Shown piece by piece: positions 1-8,902 of a DNA stretch of 64,000 nucleotides. Position 1 is the first letter of the stretch. Each line of letters begins with the position of its first letter. Both the position numbers and the translations under genes were made by a program. The notes under the pieces are model-generated. The model was not told the DNA's origin. It made no database searches and saw only the letters and a program-made list of their open reading frames with translations. Source of the DNA: a virus; IMG/VR virus record IMGVR_UViG_3300042987_001940, positions 62,001 to 126,000 of that record. One strand, 5' to 3'.

Positions 1-331
1 AATTATTACGCATTTCTCCTAAAGGCGCAACAAAATCACATATTGCATAATCTGCTAGACTTTCTATAGCAAATTTTGCCATTCTTAAACTTTGTCTGAT
101 TCTTCCCTCTTTACTAAAATCCCAATCATTATATTCTTTACGAATATCATCTGCGTTGAACCATTTAACTTTAGGTTTATATTCTAATGGAAATGATTCT
201 GATAATGACAGTAACTTATTAGCAGGCATATTTGTGAATGATAGATTATTCTCAATATACTTTTTTAATGCTTGTGCCATGATTGTTTTACCTGAACCAG
301 GCAAACCCATAATTAAAATTTTTATAGCCAT
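1..331 (-). CDS. Adenylylsulfate (APS) kinase-like protein, partial
   Basis: P-loop kinase that begins at 331 and runs off the left edge, so only about 110 N-terminal residues are visible. The N-terminus has a Walker A motif (GLPGSGKT) directly after a hydrophobic beta strand. It is followed by a NADDIR motif, an EGRIRQ-like helix and an ICDFVAPL strand, which is the order seen in CysC-type APS kinases. CysC makes PAPS, the sulfate donor for sulfotransferases, and a sulfotransferase lies three genes upstream in the same transcription direction, which supports the call. The start is the first ATG, one base after the stop of the upstream methyltransferase gene. A related nucleotide kinase cannot be excluded because the C-terminal half is missing. 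Confidence 0.62.
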   Translation of the reverse strand, partial: MAIKILIMGLPGSGKTIMAQALKKYIENNLSFTNMPANKLLSLSESFPLEYKPKVKWFNADDIRKEYNDWDFSKEGRIRQSLRMAKFAIESLADYAICDFVAPLGEMRNN

Positions 332-332
332 A

Positions 333-941
333 TTAATTTCCAGTCTGTAAAAATGAAGAATGTCTACCTGGTTTGTGAACAGTAATAAAAATATTTACAG
401 ATTCAGCAACGTTTGCCAGCGTATTTAAATTTATGTCTAATTGTTTTGGTGCAAGCATACCATCTTCTTGCTGATTTAACCAATAATTTACGATGTTATA
501 TGAAACATCAGTAACTTCAATATCAATATCATGAACAAGACCAAAAACGCTATCACTTAATTTCTTTTTAATCGATTCGACATTTGTTTTTTGGTCAAAC
601 ATTTTAAATGTTTTTGGTGTCAAAATTCTTACATGAGTATAATCATCCCAGTATAAATCACAACGATGATGAGGAACATTTATAAACCATGTTGCACCAT
701 CTTTACTAATACGATACATTTCTTTCATTATATTAGTAAATACTTTTGGATTTTGCCCTAAATGCTCAAGAATATTATCAGCATTTATTTTGTCGAAAAA
801 ATTATCTGCCCATGGCCATGGTGTCACTTCTAAATCAACAACTTCATCTGGATTACATTTCGATTCAACATCAACATTCCAATGGTCATTTAATTTTTTA
901 AATCCACAACCAAGATTTAATTTTGTGTGTTCTGGTATCAT
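333..941 (-). CDS. Class I SAM-dependent methyltransferase
   Basis: 202 aa. The N-terminal motif LNLGCG is the glycine-rich SAM-binding loop (motif I). An acidic residue near DVDVES, a DNILEH segment (the NxLEH type of methyltransferase motif) and INVPHHR complete a class I Rossmann fold. The substrate is unknown. It sits between the FkbM methyltransferase and the APS kinase-like gene with spacings of about 10 bp and 1 bp, so it is part of the 3519-to-1 operon. It probably modifies a sugar, a lipid head group or a small molecule rather than DNA, because it lacks DNA methyltransferase motifs (inference). Confidence 0.72.
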   Translation of the reverse strand: MIPEHTKLNLGCGFKKLNDHWNVDVESKCNPDEVVDLEVTPWPWADNFFDKINADNILEHLGQNPKVFTNIMKEMYRISKDGATWFINVPHHRCDLYWDDYTHVRILTPKTFKMFDQKTNVESIKKKLSDSVFGLVHDIDIEVTDVSYNIVNYWLNQQEDGMLAPKQLDINLNTLANVAESVNIFITVHKPGRHSSFLQTGN

Positions 942-951
942 TATATCTCCA

Positions 952-1686
952 TCATTTAGGTTTTGCTAAAACGTTATTCCCAATTACTTTAAATTCATAC
1001 TTAGTTAAACTCAAATAATCAGTTATTTCATTTAATATTGATTTTCTATTGTCTGAGTGTTCAATGAATATAAATGGATTATATTTTTGAATTGTTTTTT
1101 GTGCGCCTTTTAAAACATCCATATCCATACCTTCAACATCTATTTTTATAAAATTTAATTTTTCAATATGATATGTTTCAATAAACGTATCAATTTTCAT
1201 TATAGGTATTACTGTTTTTTTATTTGATTTATTAAAAATTTTATCTTCAACCAAACTAAAAATACCAAAATCTTCTGGCTTTTCATAATCAGGTTCGTCA
1301 ATAACGATAAAATCATCTTTATTTCCAATTGCTATGTTATGTGCAAAACAATTATCGAAATTATTTAACATCATATTTGCACATAACATTTGAAAAACTA
1401 TTCGTTGTGGTTCAAAACAATATATTTTGCTTTGCGGTAATATTTTTGTAAGCCATGTTGAATATGTTCCTATATTTGAACCCACATCAAATATTACAGG
1501 ACTTGAAATATTTTGTAAACATGAAACAGTCTCTTGCGCTTCAACTGATGATGCGCTACCATGGTCTAATAGCCATTGACCATGACCAACTTGTTCATGA
1601 TTACAATCAAATCTGTTTACAAGCATCATTCCGTGGTCAGTAGAAACTAAAACATTTCTACGAACACGATTATCTATAAAAAACAT
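952..1686 (-). CDS. FkbM-family methyltransferase
   Basis: 244 aa. The core reads FDVGSNIGTYS (SAM-binding motif I), then CFEPQ (acidic end of strand 2) and IKIDVEGMDMDVLKGA, the FkbM-family signature, with a terminal FIFIEHSD strand. Family members O-methylate sugars and other small substrates, and are common next to glycosyltransferases in phage and surface-polysaccharide loci. The ATG is directly adjacent to the stop codon of the upstream sulfotransferase gene, so the two are probably co-translated. The natural acceptor cannot be told from the sequence. Confidence 0.82.
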   Translation of the reverse strand: MFFIDNRVRRNVLVSTDHGMMLVNRFDCNHEQVGHGQWLLDHGSASSVEAQETVSCLQNISSPVIFDVGSNIGTYSTWLTKILPQSKIYCFEPQRIVFQMLCANMMLNNFDNCFAHNIAIGNKDDFIVIDEPDYEKPEDFGIFSLVEDKIFNKSNKKTVIPIMKIDTFIETYHIEKLNFIKIDVEGMDMDVLKGAQKTIQKYNPFIFIEHSDNRKSILNEITDYLSLTKYEFKVIGNNVLAKPK

Positions 1687-2481
1687 TTATATCCAAGCAT
1701 CCCAAAATATTTCACGATTGTATTGTTGATATAAATCTAATCCCAAATATTCAACACAATTTACAGTTGTTTTGTCAAGTTTAGGTTTTATTTTATGTAA
1801 ATTAGGAAGTTTTGATGCTAAATCATTGTAAATTTCTGTTTGCTCAATGTTTTGTAAATCATGCTCAAAAGAAGGTAATTCAAAAAAATCATATATTCGT
1901 TTTAACTGACTTTTTGGACTATTACAAAATCTATTATAGTCAATAAACAACAATCTGTCCAAATATCCCATCGTAACAGCATCACGTGTTCCTGCATGTG
2001 CTAATCCTAAAGCACCATTTGGACCAGCGTAATGAAATGCTCTAGATGCGATGGATGATGATTCTGCCAATATCTCATCCGTCATCGTTAATTGCAGAGG
2101 ATTATTTTTTCTTATCTTTTCAAATGATGCGAGTATCTCTGCTGGATTTCTTACCGGGCATAAAATCTTGACTTTCTTCTCAAATAGTGCTTCTAGAATA
2201 CCAATTCTTGTTATCCACATTCTATCTTTATCAAAAATAAATTGTTTTTGGTGATGTGAGTGATAACTATTTAAAATACTTTTGAGAACATTTATCTTGG
2301 CTTTTTCATTATTATATTCAATACTAAATTCTATTTTGTCCCAATTAAAAAAAACAGAACTAAAAATAGAACTCAATGAACTTACTGCTTCGCCATGAAT
2401 TTGTGGATTTTGTTTTAATATATTAATCATCATTGTTGCACCAGACCTTGGGAGTCCAGCAACATAATATAATTCACTCAT
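1687..2481 (-). CDS. PAPS-dependent sulfotransferase
   Basis: 264 aa. Residues 7-16 read AGLPRSGATM, the 5'-phosphosulfate-binding loop of the sulfotransferase superfamily. A second region, CPVRNPAEILASFEKI, corresponds to the RNP/RDP 3'-phosphate-binding segment. Enzymes of this family move sulfate from PAPS to a hydroxyl or amine on a carbohydrate or protein. The APS kinase-like gene in the same operon could supply PAPS. Spacing to the upstream GT9-like gene is three bases, which suggests translational coupling. The acceptor is unknown; a surface glycan or glycosylated virion protein is a guess. Confidence 0.75.
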   Translation of the reverse strand: MSELYYVAGLPRSGATMMINILKQNPQIHGEAVSSLSSIFSSVFFNWDKIEFSIEYNNEKAKINVLKSILNSYHSHHQKQFIFDKDRMWITRIGILEALFEKKVKILCPVRNPAEILASFEKIRKNNPLQLTMTDEILAESSSIASRAFHYAGPNGALGLAHAGTRDAVTMGYLDRLLFIDYNRFCNSPKSQLKRIYDFFELPSFEHDLQNIEQTEIYNDLASKLPNLHKIKPKLDKTTVNCVEYLGLDLYQQYNREIFWDAWI

Positions 2482-2484
2482 AAA

Positions 2485-3519
2485 TTATTCCTTTTTCAAA
2501 TTAAAATGTTCGACAAATTCTTTTTCTAATAATTCAAATGTTGCATTCCAATTACCAAATTCTTTTTGACGAAAAACTTTTGTTGTTTTTTGATACCATG
2601 GAGAATGTCTATCACCATAAGCCCAAATATGATATGGTAATAATGGAACAATTACCCATGTTGGTTTACCCATCGCTGAAGATAAATGTGCTATACTTGT
2701 GCATGATGTAATCACTAAATCCATATTATGAATTGCAGCAGCAGTATCTTCCCATGAAATAATTAGATGTTGCAAATCAATTATTTCATTGGGTAATTCT
2801 CTTGTGTCTGTATCTCTCTGTAAACTATAAAATTGAACTTCTTTATATTTATGCAAATCAATTAACGGTTCTGGTGGAAAAATTCTAAACTGTTGATGTT
2901 CAAATAATGGGCTACCAGACCAACGAATACCAACTTTTATTTTATCACTTTTAATTATATTTTTCCAAACATCGACACTTAATGGATTTGCTGATATGTA
3001 TGGAGAATTAGGTAAATTATCAAATGTGTGTCCAAAAATCCAACTGCAACTGAATCCAGGAATCCAATAATCATGTTTTGTTGATTGAACATCTTTTAAT
3101 TGAATACATTGATGAACTCCAGGTATTCTTGAAAAAATAGGATGTAAACTAGCTTCACAACACAGAATTGCTTTGCCGCCTCTCTTAGCAACTTCAGTAG
3201 CGAATCTTGCTGATATTATCTGGTCACCAAAACCACATTCCATATTTAATATTACTATTTTGTTTGTTAAATCATCTGTTTGATTCCAGATGGGTTTATT
3301 TGTAGGAATTTTAGGCGAACCATAAACTTTTAGAAATCTACCTGCTTCTAAAAATTGAAATCCTGTTTGTAAATCGCCCTGATTGATTAGAAACCATGCA
3401 CGATTAAATTTATGTCTCAAATCATCAGGATGTTCTTGTTCCATCTGCTGACTGAGATTCCATCCTTCTTCGAATCTACCACGAATCATTAAATCAAGTT
3501 GTTGGTCAATTTTATGCAT
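2485..3519 (-). CDS. TPR-containing GT9-like glycosyltransferase
   Basis: 344 aa. The first ~70 residues form helical TPR-like repeats (GRFEEGW, FNRAWFLINQGDLQTGF). The rest has a GT-B look: NMECGFGDQIISARF at the nucleotide-sugar fold start, VGIRWSGSP, a SLQRD strand, and a C-terminal region with DLVITSCTSIAHLSSAMGKP typical of heptosyltransferase-like (GT9) proteins. Such TPR-GT fusions are common in phage and bacterial glycan loci. It is the first gene of the modification block, about 27 bp downstream of the RCC1 protein gene. Donor and acceptor sugars are not predictable. Confidence 0.7.
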   Translation of the reverse strand: MHKIDQQLDLMIRGRFEEGWNLSQQMEQEHPDDLRHKFNRAWFLINQGDLQTGFQFLEAGRFLKVYGSPKIPTNKPIWNQTDDLTNKIVILNMECGFGDQIISARFATEVAKRGGKAILCCEASLHPIFSRIPGVHQCIQLKDVQSTKHDYWIPGFSCSWIFGHTFDNLPNSPYISANPLSVDVWKNIIKSDKIKVGIRWSGSPLFEHQQFRIFPPEPLIDLHKYKEVQFYSLQRDTDTRELPNEIIDLQHLIISWEDTAAAIHNMDLVITSCTSIAHLSSAMGKPTWVIVPLLPYHIWAYGDRHSPWYQKTTKVFRQKEFGNWNATFELLEKEFVEHFNLKKE

Positions 3520-3545
3520 AAAAAATCCATAATAATTTTATTTAT

Positions 3546-5663
3546 TTATTTCGATATTGCTGCTGTGTGATTTAGTCCAGTAGATATTATGGTCCAAGAA
3601 CTTGAACCTATTTGAACAGGAGATGATTTTGTAACAACAGTTCCATCACCTAATTGACCTGATGTTCCTAATGACCATGTAAATAATAAATTATCTGAAC
3701 GAATTGCTGCTGTGTGTGCACCAGCAGCAACAGCAGTCCAAGAACTGGAGCCTATTTGAACAGGACTTGATTTTGATACAGCAGTTCCATCACCTAATTG
3801 ACCATTAATATTCAAACCCCATGTAAATAATGTTCCACCAGACCTGATTGCTGCTGTATGTAAATTACCAGCAGAAACAGCAGTCCAAGAACTTGAACCT
3901 ATTTGAACAGGACTTGATTTTGTCACAAGAGTTCCATCACCTAATATTCCATATGTTCCATATCCCCATGTAAATAATGTTCCATCAGACCTAATTGCTG
4001 CTGTGTGTGAACCACCAGCAGAAACAGCAGTCCAAGAACTTGAACCTATTTGGACAGGACTCGACTTCGACACAGCAGTTCCATCACCCAAACGACCAGC
4101 ATTTCCTTGTCCCCAAGTAAATAATGTTCCACCAGACCTGATTGCTGCTGTGTGTGCACTACCAGCAGAAACAGCAGTCCAAGAACTGGAGCCTATTTGA
4201 ACAGGACTTGATTTTGATACAGCAGTTCCATCACCTAATTGACCTGCGTTATTCAAACCCCAAGCAAACAGTGTTCCACCAGACCTGATTGCTACTGTAT
4301 GCGTGGTACCAACAGAAACAGCAGTCCAAGAACTTGAACCTATTTGAACAGGTGATGATTTAAATATTTGAGTTCCATCACCTAATTGTCCATTATTATT
4401 ATTACCCCAACCAAATAATAAACCATCAGACCTAATTGCTGCTGTGTGTGAACCACCAGCAGAAACAGCAGTCCATTTTTTTATTCCTATTTGAACCGGT
4501 GAACTTAAATTATCTTGAAAACCTAATTGTCCTACATTATTCAAACCCCAAGCATAGAGAATTGAATTTGTGTCGATAGCTAAAGAATGATTTCCACCAC
4601 TAATAGATAATTTATTCCAAGTTGTTGTTGTTCCTATTTGAACAGGTGATGCCCTATTAATTGTAGTCATATCACCATTTCTACCAAAGCTACCTTGACC
4701 AAATGACCAAAGAGTATTATCTGACCTAATACAAGTTGTATTTAATAATCCAGCAGAAACAGCAGTCCAAGAACTGGAACCTATTTGAACAGGTGAATTG
4801 AAACTTGAATTTCCATTACCTAATTGGCCTGATGCTCCTTGACCCCATGTAAACAATGCTCCATCAGACCTGATTGCTGCTGTGTGTGCACCACCAGCAG
4901 AAACAGCAGTCCAAGAACTTGAACCTATTTGAACAGGACTTGATTTTGCTAAAATAGTTCCATCTCCTAATTGACCATTAGCATTATAACCCCATGTAAA
5001 TAATGTTCCACCTGACCTGATTGCTACTGTGTGCGTGATACCAGCAGATACAGCAGTCCAAGAACTGGAACCTATTTGAACAGGGCTTGACTTCGACACA
5101 GTAGTTCCATCACCCAAACGACCATTAGCATTATAACCCCATGTAAATAATGTTCCACCAGACCTGATTGCTGCTGTGTGTGCATTACCAGCAGAAACAG
5201 CAGTCCAAGAACTTGAACCTATTTGAACAGGACTTGACTTGTTTGTTGTTGTTCCATCGCCTAATTGTCCTGATGTTCCTAAACCCCATGTAAATAATGT
5301 TCCACCTGACCTAATTGCTATTGTGTGTGCAACACCAGCAAACACAGCAGTCCAAGAACTAGAACCTATTTGAACAGGACTTGACTTGTTTGTTGTTGTT
5401 CCATCGCCTAATTGTCCTGCTGTTCCTAAACCCCATGCAAATAATAAACCATCCGAGCGAATTGCTACTGTATGAGAACCTCCTGTCGAAACAATTGACC
5501 AACTTTGAATGACGGAAGAAATTCCTGGCGCTCTTGAACCGCCAACAACTTGTGGACCAAAATTTGAGTAATTATCACCCAATTGTCCAGCTGTATCATT
5601 TCCCCATGCATACAATAATTGACCTGATGCGGGATTTATAGTTAATAACGCTTCAGCCAACAT
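3546..5663 (-). CDS. RCC1-repeat double beta-propeller protein (tail-fibre associated)
   Basis: 705 aa made almost entirely of RCC1/BNR-type repeats of about 50 aa (core TLFTWG...GQLGDGT...SSPVQIGSSSWTAVSAG..HTAAIRS). I count 14 repeats. The seventh is clearly diverged (LWSFGQGSFGRNGD) and ends near residue 347, so the protein reads as two successive seven-bladed propellers. The DNA repeats are nearly identical in places, with a period close to 150 bp, indicating recent expansion or gene conversion. RCC1 propellers are protein-protein interaction scaffolds. Position between the fibre-chaperone gene and the glycan genes suggests a distal fibre or receptor-binding element (inference). The product has no signal peptide. 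Confidence 0.8.
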   Translation of the reverse strand: MLAEALLTINPASGQLLYAWGNDTAGQLGDNYSNFGPQVVGGSRAPGISSVIQSWSIVSTGGSHTVAIRSDGLLFAWGLGTAGQLGDGTTTNKSSPVQIGSSSWTAVFAGVAHTIAIRSGGTLFTWGLGTSGQLGDGTTTNKSSPVQIGSSSWTAVSAGNAHTAAIRSGGTLFTWGYNANGRLGDGTTVSKSSPVQIGSSSWTAVSAGITHTVAIRSGGTLFTWGYNANGQLGDGTILAKSSPVQIGSSSWTAVSAGGAHTAAIRSDGALFTWGQGASGQLGNGNSSFNSPVQIGSSSWTAVSAGLLNTTCIRSDNTLWSFGQGSFGRNGDMTTINRASPVQIGTTTTWNKLSISGGNHSLAIDTNSILYAWGLNNVGQLGFQDNLSSPVQIGIKKWTAVSAGGSHTAAIRSDGLLFGWGNNNNGQLGDGTQIFKSSPVQIGSSSWTAVSVGTTHTVAIRSGGTLFAWGLNNAGQLGDGTAVSKSSPVQIGSSSWTAVSAGSAHTAAIRSGGTLFTWGQGNAGRLGDGTAVSKSSPVQIGSSSWTAVSAGGSHTAAIRSDGTLFTWGYGTYGILGDGTLVTKSSPVQIGSSSWTAVSAGNLHTAAIRSGGTLFTWGLNINGQLGDGTAVSKSSPVQIGSSSWTAVAAGAHTAAIRSDNLLFTWSLGTSGQLGDGTVVTKSSPVQIGSSSWTIISTGLNHTAAISK

Positions 5664-5669
5664 AATTAA

Positions 5670-6167
5670 TCAATTTGGTTTTATTGGCCAACGAATTGTG
5701 TTAATGTCATAATTATCAATTTCAACATAAGATTCTGGCAAATCTCTCAATTGTTGTCTATAATTTTTCCAAGCATCAATCCATTCGATAGAATTTTTTG
5801 ATTGGATATCTGCACATTGGGTCCAATCAGAATCTTTCAATAGATTATTTCTAACATCTCTCAAAGTTTGATAAAAATTGAATTGTTCGGTTGCAATTCT
5901 ATCTGAAATTTCTTGTGGAGAAAGCGATTCTATTATAGGAATTTCAATAACTTTATCTGATTGTATTGTATAATTATATCCTGCCAATTTGTGTGTTTTA
6001 TCATCGTAAGAAACATTTTGTTTTTCAACAGGATACCAACCAATAGATAGTAAAAAATCTGTATTAGACTTTGATAGATTTAACCCACTAATGTTTCTCC
6101 ATGAAGATGGTAAATCACTATGATATTCTTTAATTTCATTATTTTCAATATAACAATATTCTGCCAT
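5670..6167 (-). CDS. Phage tail-fibre assembly chaperone
   Basis: 165 aa. The C-terminal third reads RNNLLKDSDWTQCADI, then WIDAWKNYRQQLRDLP. This is the signature of the phage tail assembly chaperone family (R-LL-sDW ... aWk-YRQaLRDlP) found next to tail-fibre genes of many phages. The N-terminal part (YCYIENNEIKEYHSDLPSSW) is the variable fibre-specific segment. It lies directly after the fibre gene ending at 6177 and before the RCC1 gene, as expected for a chaperone helping fibre trimerisation or attachment. Confidence 0.8.
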   Translation of the reverse strand: MAEYCYIENNEIKEYHSDLPSSWRNISGLNLSKSNTDFLLSIGWYPVEKQNVSYDDKTHKLAGYNYTIQSDKVIEIPIIESLSPQEISDRIATEQFNFYQTLRDVRNNLLKDSDWTQCADIQSKNSIEWIDAWKNYRQQLRDLPESYVEIDNYDINTIRWPIKPN

Positions 6168-6176
6168 ATTTGTTCC

Positions 6177-6704
6177 TTATTTACTATCCAACATCGAAGC
6201 AACACCACGCCATGTAGAACCCGTATCATCAGTCATAAAAACCAATATGTCTGTTCCTGACGCTGTTAAAGAAGGTGCCGAACCACCTGGCCATTTTGTT
6301 ACCGAAGTTGGCCAATTTTGTGTCTGTGAACCACCATTCACAAGTTTCAAAATAAAACCTGCTGCATTTGCTGATGGTGGATTACTAAATGTCCATGTTA
6401 CTGTTCCTGTCACAGTAGCAGTAATATAATTACCTAAAGTTAAATCGATTGTTGTTGCACCTGTTATATTTCCCAAAGCATTTATTTTTAATGCATAATC
6501 TTTAAAAACAGGATATGATATAATTTTTGATGCTGCATTTAAATCTGCATTTAATTGTGTTAGAGTTATTGCAGTATTAGTTACAGATGAAACACGTCCA
6601 GCAGTATCAATGGTGATTATCGGAACATAAGCAGCATTTGCATATGTTCCTGCTGTTACGCCAGTTGCATATAGTTCATTTGATGTTATTAATTGTTGTG
6701 CCAT
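6177..6704 (-). CDS. Short tail-fibre / adhesin protein
   Basis: 175 aa. Near the N-terminus it carries one copy of the fibre repeat seen in neighbours (AGTYANAAYVP, then GRVSSVTNTAI). The C-terminal half (WTFSNPPSANAAGF through WPGGSAPSL to the DDTGSTW end) is a diverged version of the tip domain shared by the fibres at 6715-8388 and 15011-16012. It therefore looks like a minimal fibre with one repeat, a helical stalk and a tip. The start ATG is about 10 bp downstream of the preceding fibre stop. Confidence 0.6.
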   Translation of the reverse strand: MAQQLITSNELYATGVTAGTYANAAYVPIITIDTAGRVSSVTNTAITLTQLNADLNAASKIISYPVFKDYALKINALGNITGATTIDLTLGNYITATVTGTVTWTFSNPPSANAAGFILKLVNGGSQTQNWPTSVTKWPGGSAPSLTASGTDILVFMTDDTGSTWRGVASMLDSK

Positions 6705-6714
6705 TTTTACTTAT

Positions 6715-8388
6715 CTAAAAATTTAATCCTGAGACATAACCAAAATATGTGGTACCACCATCATTGGTGCTAAAAGCATATATGTCTGTTTTATTTGCAG
6801 TTGTAGTTTGTGTTGGTGCTGCACCATATTGCCACTTAACCGCAGCAGGCCATGTAATAGTATTACTGCCATTATTTGTATTGGCATATAATTTAAAATT
6901 TCTCTCAATACCAGATGCTGGTGGATTACTAAATGCGAGAGTAGTATTTGCTGCCATAACAATTTTATAAACGCTATTTGTTGATAAATCTAATGTAGTT
7001 GTTCCAACTGTAGCAGTTACAGTATTCATTACCTCGTTTATTGAACCACTTATTTTAAAACTACCTGCAACATCTAATTTTACACTCGGTAAACTTATAC
7101 CAATTCCTATATTACCACTTGATTCACTGACAATTGATGAAATTAATGTATTGCCATTCGATGTTATTAAATTGCCTGTTGTAAAAACAGGAGTTAATAC
7201 ATTAGGTGAAGATATACCTATCGCTTGCGCTCTTATTAGAGTATTATTTGGTGGAGTAAAATTTAAAGTTAATGTTGAACCTGCAACAGTATAATCATAT
7301 TGAACAACACCATTTGCAGTAACTATAACATTATTTGATGCGAATGGAGTAAATCCTAATTCAAAACTTGTTTGTGCTCCATTTGCAGTTGCTTGAAATA
7401 TTTGGGTATTTACATTATAAATGTTAAATGTATTTCCAGAAGAACCACTCGCAGAAATTGCAGTATTGACAATTGATGTAACACGACCATATGCATCTGT
7501 TGTAATTACTGGAACATAAGTTGCATTACCATAAGTTCCTGCTGTTCCAGTATTTGCCAATGATACAATTGCTGTGCCGTTACTTGTGAGTAATGCACCA
7601 GTTGTGTATGAAGTTGCGTTTGTTCCGCCAGAACTAAATCCAAATACACCAGTAACAGCAGTTGTTGGGATTGAAATTGCAGTATTTGTTATACCTGAAA
7701 CACGACCATACGCATCCGTAGTAATTACTGGAACATAAGCAGCATTCGCATATGTTCCTGCTATTCCAGTATTTGCAAGTGATGTAAAAGATGTTCCATT
7801 ATATACAATTAAATTACCTGTTGTTGGTAATGTGGGTGTTGTTACGAAACTAACTAACTGTGTGTTTGATATTGCACCAGTTTGCCCACCAACAGATGTG
7901 ACTGAACCACCACCGCCACCCGATAATAAATTACTACCTACTCCAGTGCTTGCAGCAGTTAAATCAATGTATGCACCACGATTTGTTCCACCTGTTTCAA
8001 AAAATCTCAATTTATTTTGGTAAATATCAATTGCGACAGTTCCATTTAGAGATGTATTAGCTGCCGCGGCTAATGCCAAATCAATTTGACCACCTTCATC
8101 ACCAGAAGATTGAGTAACTCTAAGTAAATTTGTTGAAAGAGTGCCTGTAGATTTATCAAATGTTAAACTAGAATTACCACCAAAAGAACCAGAGTCATTG
8201 AATTGAACTTGTTGATTCAATCCAGAAACTTGTGTTGTTTTGATTTGTCCTAATGTATTTGATGATGATTTGTAGTATAAAATACCATCAGCATAGTTAA
8301 GCGATAATTCACCATTAGCGATTACACCAAGAGATGGTGTATTTCCTGTTGAACCTGAACTACGAACAGCAATTACTGTATTTGCCAT
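6715..8388 (-). CDS. Tail-fibre protein with shared C-terminal tip domain
   Basis: 557 aa. The N-terminus MANTVIAVRSSGSTGNTPS followed by GELSLNYADGILYYKSS is a short fibre-attachment domain. The centre has several copies of the GTYANAAYVPVITTDAYGR repeat found in many phage fibres. The last ~105 residues (from SINEVMNTVTATVG) are nearly identical to the C-terminus of the fibre at 15011-16012. Low complexity and high Ser/Thr/Asn/Gly content are typical of trimeric beta-structured fibres. It is preceded by a small coiled-coil gene ending two codons upstream. Confidence 0.72.
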   Translation of the reverse strand: MANTVIAVRSSGSTGNTPSLGVIANGELSLNYADGILYYKSSSNTLGQIKTTQVSGLNQQVQFNDSGSFGGNSSLTFDKSTGTLSTNLLRVTQSSGDEGGQIDLALAAAANTSLNGTVAIDIYQNKLRFFETGGTNRGAYIDLTAASTGVGSNLLSGGGGGSVTSVGGQTGAISNTQLVSFVTTPTLPTTGNLIVYNGTSFTSLANTGIAGTYANAAYVPVITTDAYGRVSGITNTAISIPTTAVTGVFGFSSGGTNATSYTTGALLTSNGTAIVSLANTGTAGTYGNATYVPVITTDAYGRVTSIVNTAISASGSSGNTFNIYNVNTQIFQATANGAQTSFELGFTPFASNNVIVTANGVVQYDYTVAGSTLTLNFTPPNNTLIRAQAIGISSPNVLTPVFTTGNLITSNGNTLISSIVSESSGNIGIGISLPSVKLDVAGSFKISGSINEVMNTVTATVGTTTLDLSTNSVYKIVMAANTTLAFSNPPASGIERNFKLYANTNNGSNTITWPAAVKWQYGAAPTQTTTANKTDIYAFSTNDGGTTYFGYVSGLNF

Positions 8389-8391
8389 TTA

Positions 8392-8883
8392 TTAGAATGT
8401 TCCACCGTTTTGATTTATCAGAAGAACATTGTCTTTGTTTTCTGGAACATCAACAGATAAACCTAATTTTTTTCTTTTTGAAATTGGTAACATATTCTCA
8501 AGCTGCTGTATATATTCTTTCTGATTATCAATTATTATTTTTTGCGAATCAATAAGGTCAATATTCAAACTATTCTTTTTCATTTCATTATTTAGAGCAG
8601 TTTGCATTCTATGTTTTTCTGCATCTTCTTTATTGCTTTTCTCAATAATATCATTTTTATTATTGAGTTGATTTTTCAAATCATTATTTTCTTCAACAAT
8701 GGTTTGAAATTCTTCTTTTACTTTTTCCAAATCATCAATCTTTTCCAATAAATCAGGTATCTTTTTTACCTGTTCATCAAGTAATTTTATCTGTGTTTGG
8801 AATAATAAATTTTGCTTTACAACACTAATAAAATTTTCTTGTGCAATCTCACCAAAAGATTGTATAAAATTGATATCGTTCAT
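8392..8883 (-). CDS. Coiled-coil protein with fibre-type C-terminal NGGTF motif
   Basis: 163 aa. Residues ~30-135 form a long charged coiled coil with heptad leucines and isoleucines (LLDEQVKKIPDLLEKIDDLE and following). The extreme C-terminus ends in NGGTF, the same tail as the fibre at 8903-10549 (LNGGTF) and close to the small protein at 10577-10825 (INGGSF). Its place between two fibre genes suggests a fibre stalk or connector, or a trimerisation helper. No enzymatic motif is visible. It may be a recombined gene in which a coiled coil replaced the shaft of a fibre. Confidence 0.55.
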   Translation of the reverse strand: MNDINFIQSFGEIAQENFISVVKQNLLFQTQIKLLDEQVKKIPDLLEKIDDLEKVKEEFQTIVEENNDLKNQLNNKNDIIEKSNKEDAEKHRMQTALNNEMKKNSLNIDLIDSQKIIIDNQKEYIQQLENMLPISKRKKLGLSVDVPENKDNVLLINQNGGTF

Positions 8884-8902
8884 AATAAAACCCTTTCATA
8901 AA

